From Bog-756 sp963734395 (lineage in GTDB: Bacteria > Actinomycetota > Acidimicrobiia > Acidimicrobiales > RAAP-2): DNA of 64,000 bases. The DNA is taken from assembly GCA_963734395.1 (NCBI GenBank), contig CAVTGY010000002.1, forward strand, positions 1,054,001 through 1,118,000. The letters run 5' to 3'. The notes under the pieces are model-generated. The model saw nothing but the letters and a program-made list of their open reading frames with translations. It had not been told where the DNA came from and did no database searches. Shown piece by piece: positions 8,229 to 18,825 of the stretch. Numbering within the stretch: the stretch's first letter is position 1; each line of letters starts with the position of its first letter. Made by a program: the position numbers and the translations under genes.

Positions 8229-9181
8229 ATGCCGATACCAGCCCGTTGGAAACCGGCCGTGGACGGCATCCGACGGGCCCTGGACCGCCTGGCCACCAAC
8301 CACTCGGCCGTCCGGCGGCTGATGGCGGTGTCCGGCCGGGAATTGACCCAGGCCGCCGAACGCGGCCGGGCCGTCGCCCGGGCTCGGGAGACGGGCCTCG
8401 CCGACACCTACGGGGGCAGTTACTTCGGGGAGGGCCGCAACGCCTCGGGCGATCGTGCCGGACGCTCGGGATACGCCCGTTACGATCGGTCGCCTCCAAC
8501 GCCGACATCGCGGGCTGGCTGCTGTGGAGGAACTTTCGAGTGGCCACTTCGCTCGACGTCGGCTGTGCCACCGGCTTTCTGGTCGATGTCCTCCGGGAGC
8601 GGGGTGTCGAAGCCGAGGGTTGCGATGTGAGCCGGTTCGCCATCGATCATGCTTCCCCTGGTGCTGTCGGCCACATCCGGATGGCCAACCTGTTCGACGG
8701 TCTCCCGTGGCCGGATCAGGCCTTCGAGCTGATCACCGCGCTCGAGATCCTCGAGCACCTCCCACCGGACCAGGTGCACATCGCCCTCGCCGAGCTCCAC
8801 CGCGTCTGCGGCGGGTATCTCTACGCCACGATCCCCTCGTTCGGGAGGAACCGATCGGGGACCGACGGACATTTCGAGGGCAAAGTACGCCCCGAGCGGC
8901 TGGACTACTACCGCCATCTCGGACCGGAGTACAACGGGCCGGTGCCCGAGGCGGACCTGGCAGTGGATGCCGAGGGCAATCTGGTCGAGGGCCACTTGAC
9001 CATCGCCTCGTTCGAGTGGTGGACCCAGCAGTTCGATCGGGCCGGGTTCACCCGCTGCGTCGAGGTGGAGCGCCGGTTGTACGACGACATCCGGCCGGCC
9101 GGCCTGACCCCGTACTGGAACATCTACGTCCTCAAAGTGGCTGGTGCGCTCCGATTCGGTGACCGAACCGAGGTGTCCTGA
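8229..9181 (+). CDS. SAM-dependent class I methyltransferase, frameshifted
   Basis: The Rossmann methyltransferase motif I is SLDVGCATGFLVDVL, with motif II/III regions GCDVSRFAIDHA and FELITALEILEHLPPDQV typical of Methyltransf_11/23 proteins acting on small or lipid substrates. The N-terminal 85 residues (MPIPARWKPAVDGIRRALDR onward) are helical and basic. A frame change near 8490 joins them to the catalytic part. The substrate is not predictable. It is divergent from the DUF4388 gene across a 214-bp gap that probably holds both promoters. Confidence 0.85.
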
Positions 9182-9276
9182 TCGCACCCTCGCCCAACTC
9201 GGGCTCGAACACCCGTTGGTCGACCGGTGATCCACTCCCCGCCCCTCCTCGATCCTGGTCGAGGGTCGGTGACCGG

Positions 9277-10451
9277 TCAGGAGACGGTGACCAGGGTGCC
9301 GATCGGGGTGAGCGGGTAGACCACCGCGGCGTTGGCCGGTGGCATCTCCACGCAGCCATCACTTTGTGGGTATCCGTAGCCCCCGCGAATGAATCCGTGC
9401 AGGGCGTCCCCGCCGTTGAAGTAGCTCACCCAGGGAATGCCGGGATCCGAGTACTTCGATCCGTCGGGGTTGGTGCCGGTCATGGTGGTAACCCGGTAGC
9501 GTTCGTACACCGGGAAGGTTCCCGATGCAGTGGGTGCAGCGGCCACCCCGGTATTGACCCGGGTCGAGTAGACCGCGGCGCCATCGCTGTAGACCGTGGC
9601 CGTCTCCGGGAGGACCTTGGAGACGTACACGTAGTTGTACGAGGCCTGGTTCGTCGTGCCCGCCGAGGCGGCAGCAAGCAGCTGTTGCCAGACCGCAGGT
9701 CCGGCCACCCCGTCGGTTTTGATGTCGTGCTGGGACTCGAAGGTCATCACGGCACCCTGCGTGATCCGGTTCGAGGTTCCCACCGTCCACAGACCGGTGA
9801 GTGAGGCCGGTTCGTTCCAGCGCCAGGTGAACGTGCCCTCTTGGGCCTCGGCCGCCTCCTGGGGAGCGGCGAGCGGTCCGGCCTGGGTGAAATGCGAGCG
9901 GCAGATAGCCGAGCTGGGCCAGAAGCTGCTGGAGGCGGAGCGTGCTCCCCGGCGCCACCGTGAACCGGGCGACGGCCGGTTGGGCCAGTTTCTTACCGGT
10001 GGCGCTGGTCACCCCGGCGTCTCCGGCGGGAACTGTCACCGTCTCGGTGGTCGAGGGAACCAGCGGCGCTGCCGGCACGAAGGCGAAGGTCTCCGGGGTC
10101 ACCTCCTGCCAGACCCCGGCGACGGCGGGAGCTCAGCGAGGGGGTGGGGGATTGGCTGCTCAGGGGCACCGAAAACTGCACGGAGACGGTGGCGTCGCTC
10201 GGTACCTGGGTGGTGCCGTCAGCAGGGGTCACCGAGCTCACGGCAACCGGCCCGAATGGCTGGAGGCGTTGACGCGGGAGTGGCCGGTGCGGTCGGCGAT
10301 GCCGCGGCCCCGTTGGTGGTGCCCCGCGCCGCTATGGCTCCGATACCCAATCCAACCACCGCCACGGTCACCAGGTGATGGCAAGCAACCATCCCCGGCG
10401 TCCGGAGGGCTGCGTTTCGGCGCGCGACGCTGTCGAGTGTGCGTATGACAT
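9277..10451 (-). CDS. L,D-transpeptidase (YkuD) with Ig-like domain, frameshifted
   Basis: A secreted cell-wall enzyme forming 3-3 peptidoglycan cross-links. ATG 10451 has a strong AGGAGGAGAGG upstream. The order is a hydrophobic leader (VTVAVVGLGIGAIAARG), an Ig-like segment (VTPADGTTQVPSDATVSVQFSV), a peptidoglycan-binding-type segment (TFESQHDIKTDGVAGPAVW), then the YkuD domain ending HGFIRGGYGYPQSDGCVEMP, with the catalytic Cys and upstream His. At least three frame changes (near 10420, 10255 and 9800-10100) are needed. About 390 aa, normal for actinobacterial Ldt proteins. Confidence 0.88.
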
Positions 10452-10532
10452 ACCTCTCCTCCTGACGCGAATCTACCAGCCGGGGCCCCTGTTCCGGCAC
10501 CACCGGAGCATGCCAGGCCGGCGGACACCGGG

Positions 10533-12919
10533 TCAGTCGTGTTGGCTCGGTGCGTGCTCGGCCACCCGCTCTTTGATCGACGCTTCGAGAGCGGCGATCT
10601 GGTGGGTGTCGGTGAGCTTGGCACCGTCCGGTCCGCGCAGGTAGAAGGCGTCCACCACCGCCGACCCGAAGGTGGACACCTTGGCCCAGGTCACGTCGAG
10701 GCGGCAGTCGACGATGGCCTGGGTGATCCGGTGGAGCTGTCCGACCACGTCCTCGGCCCGGACCTCGACCACGCTGGCCGAGGCGGACGCGTTGTTGTCC
10801 ACCGTGACCTGGGTCGATACCAGTTGCGGGGTGGTCGCCCGGCGTTCATTGCGGTAGGTGCGGGCCCGTTCGGCCAGCTGGGCCTCGATGGACAGCGTGC
10901 CGGCCATGACCGCCGCCAGGTCGTCGGCCAGACGGGCGACAGGAGGCCATCGTCCCCTCGAGGGCTCGACGGTGAAGACCTCCACGGCCACACCGTCCTC
11001 GCCCGCCACCACCGCCGAGCGGACGTTGAGCCCGTGCAGTGCCAACACCCCGGTGACTTCGGCCAGCAATCCCGATCGATCGGAGGCCACGACGGTGACG
11101 ATCGGGTCGTCGACGGAGACGGCCGGCACCCGGTGCGAACGAACGGTGTCCATGATCGCCCGCAGCTCATCGGTGATCCACGGGGCGGGAGGGGCGAGCG
11201 GTTCGCCGGCCAGCAGCCGACCGGTCCGCTCGACCAGGTCCGCCACCAATCCGGCCTTCCACGACCCCCACGCCGACGGCCCGGTGGCCAGGCCGTCGGC
11301 TTCGACCAAGGCGGCCAACAGATCGAGCATGGACCGGCTCCCGACCTCGTTGGCCACCTGTTGGGCGGTGCCCGGGTCGTCGAGATCTCGGCGGGTAGCG
11401 CTGTCGGGCAACAGAAGGTGCAGACGGACCATGGTGACCAGGGTGTCGACGTCCTCGGGTGAGAACCCCATGCGGGCGGCGATGTCGGCCGCCACGATCA
11501 TGCCCACCACGGTGTGGTCCCCGTCAAAGCCTTTCCCGATGTCGTGGAGCAGCGTTCCGATCAGCAGGAGGTCGGTGCCGACCGACCCGGTGGGACAAGG
11601 TGGCGGCATTGGCGGTCGCCTCCAGGAGATGCCGGTCGACCGTGAAGCGGTGATACGGATTTCGCTGGGGCTTGTTGCGCACGGCCGCCCACTCCGGGAG
11701 ATAGCGCTCGAGCAATCTACGCTGGTCGAGCGCCTCCAGGGCAGTGATGGCCGGGGGGCCGGTGGCCAGTAGCCGTACCAGGGTCGACCGAAGGTCGTCC
11801 GGCCATGGCACAGGCGGCGACGGCGCCTTCCTGCCGAGCAGATTGAGGGCATCGCGGTCGATGGGAACGTTCCGCTCGGCGGCCACCACCGCCAGGCGCA
11901 GCGAGAGGGACGGGTCGCCGCTGACGTCAGCGCCGTCGGTCAGCACAACTTCGTCCTCGGTCACCGCGATGTCACCGAATCTCCGACGCGGGCGCAACGG
12001 CCTCATCGGCGCGTCGGCTGGAGCGTCTGACGAGCCGATGTGCCCCGACGACCGTCGGACCGCGCCGTCCACACGGGACCACGCACCGCGGCGGCGCCAG
12101 GCATCGTCGCCCTTCCCATGCCACCGTTCGTCCGGCGGTGGCCACCGCGCGCATGAGCGCGTCGGAGTCGGGCTCGTCGAGCGCCAGGGCCACCTGGTCC
12201 TGTTCCTGGAGGAGCAGCTTGTTTTGTTCGCGGCCGGCGCGGCGATGGAGCTCGACCCGGATACGGTGAGTACCCGCCGGGCGTCGTCGATGGCCACGGT
12301 GTCGACGTAGTCGGCCAGGATCGGTACCGCCCTCATGACGGCGGTGAGCGCGGCGACGTCGCGCAGGCCACCATGGGCCTCCTTCAGGTCGGGCTCGAGC
12401 AGGAACCCGACATCGCCGAAGGTGCGGTGTCGCTCGACAACCTGGTCGGCCAGAACCCCGAGCCACGGCGGCCTCTGTTTCGCCCATCGCTCGCGGGCGC
12501 GCTTCGAGCACCGACTCGGCCACCTTGGGATCGCCGCAGACGACCCGGCCGTCGAGGAGGCCGAGCGCGACCCGAAGGTCGCTCGAGGCCATGTCGAGCA
12601 CATCACTCGGGCGTCTGACGCTGTGATCGAGCGAGATTCCCTCGTCCCATACCGGGTACCAGATCCGGTCGGCGGTGGCCGAGATGTCCCGCCGGCCCCG
12701 GTGCAGGAGCACGACGTCGAGGTCGCTGAACGGGCAGAGCTCTCCCCGGCCGTAGCCACCCACCGCGGTCAACGCCATTCCCCTGCTGTCCCCCTCGGTG
12801 GCACGCTCGAACAAGCCGGTAAGCCACTGGTCGGCCGCTTCGGCGTAGGCGTGGCAGAACGCGTCGCCTCGCAGGTCGCGGCGCTCGATGAGCGTCTGGC
12901 GCAAGGCACGCAGGGACAC
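10533..12919 (-). CDS. glnD: [Protein-PII] uridylyltransferase/HD/ACT protein GlnD, frameshifted
   Basis: GlnD senses glutamine and modifies the PII protein. Domains run in the expected order: nucleotidyltransferase (GGYGRGELCPFSDLD), the GlnD linker (PDLKEAHGGLRDV), the HD hydrolase (HRFTVDRHLLEAT then LLHDIGKGFDGDH), and two C-terminal ACT domains (VASDRSGLLAEVTGVLALHG and VEVRAEDVVGQLHRIT). Frame changes near 12480, 12200-12250, 12000 and 11600 are required; the two ACT domains are uninterrupted. About 795 aa. The GTG start has no clear ribosome site. No glnB or amtB neighbour is present, unlike many actinobacteria. Confidence 0.93.
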
Positions 12920-13068
12920 GGGCGGACCGTACCACCGGGCAACCGTCGGACCGCACCCACCGGCCGGCGATGGGTGACGACACGTTTCGACGGCGCGTCG
13001 ATTACGCTTGGTTCGTGGCCAGAGATCAACAACTGGAACCTCGCCCTGAAGGGCGCAGCGGGTTGAGC

Positions 13069-13233
13069 ATGTTCGACGGGGTCTTGATCGTCGGCGGAGG
13101 GCTCATCGCGCTGTTCGTAGCCTTCGAGGTGCTCGGATTCATCGCTGGTGTGCTGTGGTTCTTGGTCAAGCTGGTCGTGGTCGTCGCCCTGATCGGCCTG
13201 GTGGTAAGGCTGGTGTTCCACAGGCGCTCGTGA
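13069..13233 (+). CDS. Small two-helix membrane protein, 54 aa
   Basis: From ATG 13069 the product MFDGVLIVGGGLIALFVAFE has two hydrophobic helices (residues 4-20 and 24-46) and a basic RLVFHRRS end, so the topology is probably N-out or hairpin. An in-frame GTG at 13015 would add a charged 18-residue N-terminus. Family not recognised. It sits between convergent and divergent neighbours as a single gene. Confidence 0.55.
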   Translation: MFDGVLIVGGGLIALFVAFEVLGFIAGVLWFLVKLVVVVALIGLVVRLVFHRRS

Positions 13234-13239
13234 CCCGGT

Positions 13240-13259
13240 CGGCAGGATGGCGCCTGCCG
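13240..13259. terminator. Hairpin terminator between convergent genes
   Basis: CGGCAGG (13240-13246) pairs with CCTGCCG (13253-13259) around ATGGCG. It fills the gap between the stop of the small membrane protein and the stop of the glycosyltransferase, so it can serve both. Confidence 0.55.
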
Positions 13260-13262
13260 GTC

Positions 13263-14288
13263 TCAGCCCAGCATGGCCTTGAACAGCTCGATGTGCTCGG
13301 CAACCATCCGGTCAGTCGAGAAGTACCCCTCGACCGCCAGCCGACAGTCGCTCCGCTTGAGTTCACCCAGCCGACCGATGGCCCCGACCATCGAGGCCTC
13401 GTCGTCGCACAGGAAACCGGTTCGACCGTCATCGACGACCTCGGGGGCTGCCCCTTCTCGAAACGCGAGCACCGGTGTGCCGCAGGCCATGGCTTCGATC
13501 ATCACCATGCCGAACGGTTCGTTCCAACGGATCGGGAACAGAAGCGCTGACGCTCCTGCCAGCAGTTCGAGTTTGCGTTCGTGGGACACCTCGCCCAAAT
13601 ACCGGGCATCGGCTCCGAGCTGGGGTTCCACCTGCTCCGAGAAGTAGTGCATCTCCCACGACTCCCGCATCTTGGCGGCCAGGAGTATGCGGATGCCCGC
13701 CTTTCGTGCCACTTCGATGGCCCGGTGCGCCCCCTTTTCCGCGGCCATCCGGCCGAGGAAAAGGACGTAGGGTCCGTCGTTGTCCCCGGCGCCTTCGCCC
13801 ATAGGAAAGAGCGACGCGTCCACGCCGTGGTGAATGACCCGGGCGACGGGGATCTCCGGCGCGGCTCGGTGCTGAGCATGGGAGATGGCCACGATGGGAA
13901 CCCGGTCGGCGTTGACCCGGTAGATATCGGTGAGCTCCTCGTTGAACGGGCCATGGATGGTGGTGGCAACCGGCAGGCCGGGATACCGCACGGCGTGAAA
14001 CGGCCCCATCAGCGTGTGGTCGTGGACCACGTCGCAGTCACGCACTGCTTCGTAGGCGTGAATGACATGGCGTATCTCGGGGACGGCCATGCCTATCCGG
14101 GTGCCTTCGGCGGCCGGAAGGACCCACTCCAGAGGAACCGGGCAGGTCGAATCGCCGGTGGCGAACAGGAGTACCTCGTGCCCTGCGTCCTGGAGCCCTC
14201 GGGCCAGCTGGTCGACGACCAGCTCGATCCCGCCGTACAGCAAAGGAGGGATGGGAGTCCACGGAGGGGCGATCATTCCAATGCGCAT
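13263..14288 (-). CDS. GT4-family glycosyltransferase
   Basis: Intact, 341 aa, GT-B fold. The N-terminal domain starts MRIGMIAPPWTPIPPLLYGG with the glycine loop for acceptor binding. VHDHTLMGPFHAVRYP follows. The C-terminal domain has VLFLGRMAAEKGAHRAIE and the retaining E-x7-E element EPFGMVMIEAMACGTPVL. This type of protein in actinobacteria usually transfers mannose or glucose to glycolipids or small acceptors; the substrate cannot be read from the sequence. The gene stands alone before tRNA-Cys. Confidence 0.92.
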   Translation of the reverse strand: MRIGMIAPPWTPIPPLLYGGIELVVDQLARGLQDAGHEVLLFATGDSTCPVPLEWVLPAAEGTRIGMAVPEIRHVIHAYEAVRDCDVVHDHTLMGPFHAVRYPGLPVATTIHGPFNEELTDIYRVNADRVPIVAISHAQHRAAPEIPVARVIHHGVDASLFPMGEGAGDNDGPYVLFLGRMAAEKGAHRAIEVARKAGIRILLAAKMRESWEMHYFSEQVEPQLGADARYLGEVSHERKLELLAGASALLFPIRWNEPFGMVMIEAMACGTPVLAFREGAAPEVVDDGRTGFLCDDEASMVGAIGRLGELKRSDCRLAVEGYFSTDRMVAEHIELFKAMLG

Positions 14289-14338
14289 GGGGAAGATTCA
14301 ATCATCCCCACGCGAAGGGTAGGATCGCCAGGCGCTTG

Positions 14339-14413
14339 GGCGGCGTGGCCGAGTGGCTTAGGCAGGGGCCTGCAAAGCCCCGTACGTCGGTTCGATTCCG
14401 ACCGCCGCCTCCA
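14339..14413 (+). tRNA. tRNA-Cys (GCA)
   Basis: GGCGGCG (14339-14345) pairs with CGCCGCC, followed by discriminator T and an encoded CCA at 14411-14413. The anticodon stem GGGGC/GCCCC closes CTGCAAA, giving anticodon GCA. The T-arm contains GGTTCGATTCC. U73 is the expected identity base for cysteine. Confidence 0.96.
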
Positions 14414-14531
14414 ACCAAAGTTCTAACCACAGTTCGCCGAATCCTGCTGTCCGGCAGGTTTCGGCTCGGGCCGGGCGCCAAGGCCGGCGCTCGCCTGCTC
14501 CACTGGTCCCATTGCTGAGAATCGATGTCCC

Positions 14532-16767
14532 ATGCAGATCGCCTTCCCAGTGCACGATCCCGATCACCGATCGCTTCGGAAGGCCGGACGGACGGCACTG
14601 GTGATGTCGACGGCATTCCTCGTCGGAGTACACGTGGTGGACAATTTCGGAATTCGCGGTGATCGCCGCCTTTACTGCGGCCGCATTGCTGGGGATCGCC
14701 GACTTTTCGGGAACTCGGACCCAGAGGTTGCGAGCGACCGCGGCCACGTCGGCGGCTGGAGCAGCGTTGTTGGCGCTGGGAACCGCCGTCTCCAGCGACA
14801 CGGTTGCTGCCGCGATCACCATGTTCGCGGTCACACTGGTGGTCGGCTACACGGCGGTCTTCAGCGGCTACTTTACGGCCGCCTCCAGTGCGGTGATCGT
14901 GTTCTATGTCGTCGGTACCGGAGTCGAGGGCCCGGTTTCGGTGATCCCGGCCCGCGAGGCCGGCTTGGCGGTTGCAACGGCAATGTCGTTGCTGGCCATC
15001 GGGTGGCTGTGGCCGTCCCGTTCGGAGGGTGTGTGCAGACAGTCCCTTGGCGCGGTGTACGAAGTGCTGGCAGAGGTCGTCAGCGGCCTCGGCGACCGCC
15101 TCGGCTCGGGAGATCAATGGTCGGGAGTCCAAACCGATGATCGGCTGGCCAAGGCGATCTTCGACGCCGAGCGGACTATTGCCACCTCGGCGTGGCGGCC
15201 AGACGGTCTGGCCAGTCCCCACAAGGCCCGCATGTACTTGCTGCAGGGGGCCCGTCGGCTCTCAGAACTCATCGGTTTCTTCGATGACCTGCCACGCCAA
15301 TCGATCGCCGACCCGGACGGCACCACCGCGCACCTGATCCGGGGGATGGCCACTGAGCTCCACAAGTGCGCGGCGGCTCTGGCAACAAACGGTTCTGAAC
15401 TACCCGACCCGGGGTCGATCGAGACCGAAAACGACCGTTTCGTCGAAGCCGCTCGTCATCACTTCGCCCGGCATACCGGACCGGGTGGCGAGTCGGCCGG
15501 ACCCGGCCAATACGCCGAGAGGGTGTTCGTGCTCCATCAGATGAGCTGGAGTGTCATGCTGGCCTCGGTGTGCTGCCGGGCCGTCCAGGGAGCCCCATTG
15601 GAGGCGCCTCCACTCATTGCCCAGTGTCCGCTGGTGAACACCATGACCGACGGGCCATCGGTGAGGAAATGGATGCGCAGGGCACGCCGGAATCTGAACC
15701 CCAGATCGGTACACCTCCAGAACAGCCTCCGACTGGCCACCGGACTGGGTCTGGCTCGAATGTTGGTAGGAGCGTTGGGACTGCAACACGGATTCTGGGT
15801 TGGGTTCGCCACTCTGGTCGTGCTCAAGACGAGTTCGGCCGGGACACGCTCGACAGCGTTGCAGGCGGCGGTGGGAACGACCATCGGTTTCGGGATATCC
15901 GCGGCTCTCGTCACAACGTTCGGTGTCGACGCACCGGTCTACTCGATCCTGCTGCCAGTAGTGATCTTCGCGGCGTTCTATCTACCCGGAGCCGTGAGCT
16001 TCGTCGCCGGCCAAGCCTGCTTCACCATCGTCATCGTGGTGCTCTTCAACCTGTTGAAGCCTTCTGGATGGACGGTGGGATTGATTCGGCTGGAGGACGT
16101 GCTCATAGGATCTGCGATCGGCCTGACCATCGGCATGGCCATCTGGCCCAGGGGAGCGGCATCGGAGTTGTTCCGGATCCTGGCCCGGCTGTATGTCAGC
16201 GGTAGTGACTACGCCAAGGCCACAGTCGAGACCATGGTGGCCACCGTGTCCAGCACGATGGGACCGTCGCAGATCGACGTGGAAGCGTTCCGTTGCCGGG
16301 CAGAGGCCGACGCAGTCGACGCCGAGGATGTCTTCTCCCAGTTCCTGTCCGAGCCCCATCAGTCCGATGCGCCGGTGCTGGCCTGGTCGGAGTTGATGGC
16401 GTCGGCCCATCAACTCTGGTTCGGAACGACTTTGGTCGGCCTCTTCCCGGTGGTCGCCGGGTCAGCGGCCGGAATGCCGGAATTGTGTCGGGGCCTGGTG
16501 GCATCCGCGGCCCGGTTGAACCAGACCCATCGCAGTCTGGCGGCAACGCTGCTCGGCGAAGGCGTCTTGAAGGTGGATCATCTCCCGCTGATAAGCGGGC
16601 CCATCGACCGGTCGGCACCGCGGTCGGTGATGACGCTGCTCGAATTGGATGCCTGGATGAGGGAACTGTCACTCGAGGTGGATCGCGTCCGTCCGGCCCT
16701 CCAGCAGTTGGGACGCGACGAGCCAGCGAAGACAGTCGCGCCGAGATTGGCGGCCGCTTCCCCGTGA
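14532..16767 (+). CDS. FUSC-family membrane protein, frameshifted
   Basis: A large membrane protein of about 745 residues with two clusters of hydrophobic helices flanking soluble regions. Cluster 1 (from AVIAAFTAAALLGIADFSGT) precedes a cytoplasmic helical domain. Cluster 2 includes HGFWVGFATLVVLKTSSAGT, the repeat-type signature of FUSC/aromatic acid exporter proteins, and VGLIRLEDVLIGSAIGLTIG. One frame change near 14650 joins a 40-residue N-terminus to the rest. Relatives export aromatic acids or lipids, or serve as mannan/lipid transport partners. No membrane fusion partner is adjacent. Confidence 0.85.
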
Positions 16768-16807
16768 ACAGAGGGTCCGGCCCCCGGAGGCTTTCCCGTG
16801 GCCAATG

Positions 16808-17626
16808 TCAGGTCGGAGGCTCGGCGTAGTCCCACAGGAGGTGGGAATCGTCGTCGGCGTCGAGGAGCAGGTTGGCCGGGACGTTCTTGTCGATGTGACC
16901 GATCAGACCGCCGTAGATCCCGTAGCCGACCAGTTCTTGCAACCGTGGAGAGAACCGCCGGACCGTTTCGACGGGCAGGCCCAACTGTTGATTCTCCTGT
17001 TGACGGATGTACCCGGCGCAGTAATTCATGGCGATTCCCACTCGCCGGGAGTCGGTGTGGTTGGCACCACCGCCGTGCCACAGACTTCCGTGCCAGACCA
17101 GCACACTGCCCTTGGGCATCTCGGCGGGAATGGAGTCATAGTGCTGAAAGAGATCAGGCGACTCGGATGCCAGGTGGGTCCCGGGGATGATCCGTGTCGC
17201 TCCGTTTGATTCGGTGAAATCGGTCAGAGCCCACATGGTGTTGCACACCGTCGGCGGGTGCGGTTTGGGGATTGGAATGATCTGATCGTCGGCGTGAATT
17301 GGCTGTGGCGACTCGTCTGGTCCGATGGCGATGGACGAGAGTGAGGAGACAAGTAGGCCGGGATCGAGTACCCGTTCACATATCGGCAGGATGGCCGGGT
17401 GCACGGGAACCTGCTCGAAGACGGGGCCGTGGGCGAGCAGGTTGTAGATGCGAGTGGTGTGGAGCCCTTCAAAGGTATTGCCCGCCGGCACGACGCCGAG
17501 CTCCTGTTCGAGGCGGAGTAGCTCGTCATGAAGTGCGTCGACCAGATCGAGGTCAATGGCATTTTCGACGATGGTGTAGCCGACCTCTTCGATCTGAGCC
17601 ACATGGGTATCGACAGGGGTGCGCAT
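16808..17626 (-). CDS. Phytanoyl-CoA dioxygenase (PhyH) family protein
   Basis: An Fe(II)/2-oxoglutarate oxygenase of 272 aa from ATG 17626, which has GAGGAG eight bases upstream. The iron ligands are visible as H-x-D in QPIHADDQII and the distal His in SLWHGGGANHT, with the 2-oxoglutarate Arg in DSRRVGIAMN. The reading frame is intact. Bacterial members hydroxylate varied small molecules, so the substrate is open. It is divergent from the DUF2127 gene with a 13-bp palindrome between them. Confidence 0.92.
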   Translation of the reverse strand: MRTPVDTHVAQIEEVGYTIVENAIDLDLVDALHDELLRLEQELGVVPAGNTFEGLHTTRIYNLLAHGPVFEQVPVHPAILPICERVLDPGLLVSSLSSIAIGPDESPQPIHADDQIIPIPKPHPPTVCNTMWALTDFTESNGATRIIPGTHLASESPDLFQHYDSIPAEMPKGSVLVWHGSLWHGGGANHTDSRRVGIAMNYCAGYIRQQENQQLGLPVETVRRFSPRLQELVGYGIYGGLIGHIDKNVPANLLLDADDDSHLLWDYAEPPT

Positions 17627-17640
17627 TGCATTCTCCTCGG

Positions 17641-17653
17641 TCTGTCGGACAGA
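17641..17653. promoter_or_regulatory. Palindromic operator candidate
   Basis: TCTGTC-G-GACAGA is a perfect inverted repeat in the 42-bp gap between the divergent PhyH and DUF2127 starts, a position where one regulator could control both genes. Confidence 0.4.
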
Positions 17654-17668
17654 GCCTATTCTGCGAAG

Positions 17669-18607
17669 ATGCCTCGCAAGCGGCGACGACCTGACAACAT
17701 GTACGAACTGCTCACCTGCGGGTGGAAGGGCCATGCCCTTGTGGGTACCGACGCTGCCGAGATCACCGGGGATGACTCCCTTGTGGTCCGGGAGGAAGGC
17801 GGTTATCGGTGGTATCGATGCCTTCGGTGTGACGCATGGGTGACCGGCAAGATTCCCACCCAGCCGGCTCGCCCCCGGGTGCCTTCCCGTGACGAGATCG
17901 ACCTCCCCGCGCGTGGGCCGGTCCTACGTGATCGGTACATCCTGCGACTCATCGCCTTTGATCGGTTCATCCACGTCGTCGTGCTCAGTACCTTGGCGGT
18001 GGTGCTGTTCCTGTTCGCCCGACACGATGCCGCACTTCATAAGGACTACGTCGACATCATGAACGATCTCGACGGGAGCAACTCGGGTGAGGCTCAGCTG
18101 CGTGGCGTGCTCGGCTATCTCCGCAAGGCGTTCCAGTACTCCCCTCGGCACCTCATCCAGCTGGGATTGGTCGTCACCGCCTATGCCGCGCTGGAGGCCA
18201 CGGAGATGGTGGGGCTGTGGTTCAACAAGCGCTGGGCCGAGTATCTGACCCTGGTGGCCACCACCCTTCTCGTGCCGCTGGAGATCTACGAGCTCATCCA
18301 CGGAGTGAGTGTGCTCAAGACGATCACCTTGGTGATCAATGTGGCGATCGTCGTCTACCTGTTGTTGGCCAAACGCCTCTTCGGGCTGCGGGGAGGACAC
18401 CGGGCCGACATGATCCAACGCCGAGAGCTTGGAGGATGGGCGCGCCGTCGAACGGGCGACTCCTCCGGTACCGATCGCGTCGCCCTAGAGGTCGGTCCGA
18501 TCGCAGCTGCTTTTGCTCCTTGGTTCAGCGACGCTCGCCTGTCGATTCCACCGGCAATTAGCCGAGTGGTAACGTCGTCCGGCACGGGCCGTTGGCGCAG
18601 TTGGTAG
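17669..18607 (+). CDS. DUF2127 membrane protein
   Basis: The N-terminal 60 residues hold a CPxC-like element (YRCLRCDAWVTG) and the body has four membrane helices, including IAFDRFIHVVVLSTLAVVLF, HLIQLGLVVTAYAALEATEM, TLVATTLLVPLEIYELIHGV and ITLVINVAIVVYLLLAKRLF. The motif GLWFNKRWAEYLTLVATT identifies DUF2127. The frame ends inside tRNA-Val (TAG 18605-18607). The last 60 residues are hydrophilic and unlike the family, so a frame change soon after VYLLLAKRLFGLRG probably gives an earlier stop. Confidence 0.8.
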   Translation: MPRKRRRPDNMYELLTCGWKGHALVGTDAAEITGDDSLVVREEGGYRWYRCLRCDAWVTGKIPTQPARPRVPSRDEIDLPARGPVLRDRYILRLIAFDRFIHVVVLSTLAVVLFLFARHDAALHKDYVDIMNDLDGSNSGEAQLRGVLGYLRKAFQYSPRHLIQLGLVVTAYAALEATEMVGLWFNKRWAEYLTLVATTLLVPLEIYELIHGVSVLKTITLVINVAIVVYLLLAKRLFGLRGGHRADMIQRRELGGWARRRTGDSSGTDRVALEVGPIAAAFAPWFSDARLSIPPAISRVVTSSGTGRWRSW

Positions 18608-18658
18608 CGCACTTGCATGACACGCAAGGGGTCGTGGGTTCAAGTCCCGCACGGCCCA
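18586..18658 (+). tRNA. tRNA-Val (GAC)
   Basis: GGGCCGT (18586-18592) pairs with ACGGCCC (18651-18657). The anticodon stem CTTGC/GCAAG closes ATGACAC, so the anticodon is GAC. The T-arm is GTGGGTTCAAGTCCCGC. CCA is not encoded, unlike the tRNA-Cys gene above. It marks the left edge of the accessory-looking stretch. Confidence 0.95.
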
Positions 18659-18825
18659 CGGCGGTTACCAGGGTATTCCTTGTCGCTTATCGCCATATGG
18701 CGCCGAAGCGATGGACCGTGGGAAGCCAAGCTGGGAGCCATTCAGAAACGACGTTGACTTCTGGGGTGCCTCCGGCTTCCGGAAGACAGAGTCCGCTGGA
18801 ATCCCTCCCCCCAGCCGTCAGTCGT

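Noticed and set aside
18586..18660. tRNA-Val as an attachment site for an integrative element
   Set aside because: No repeat of its 3' end and no integrase gene were seen downstream; the idea is kept only as context for the accessory block.
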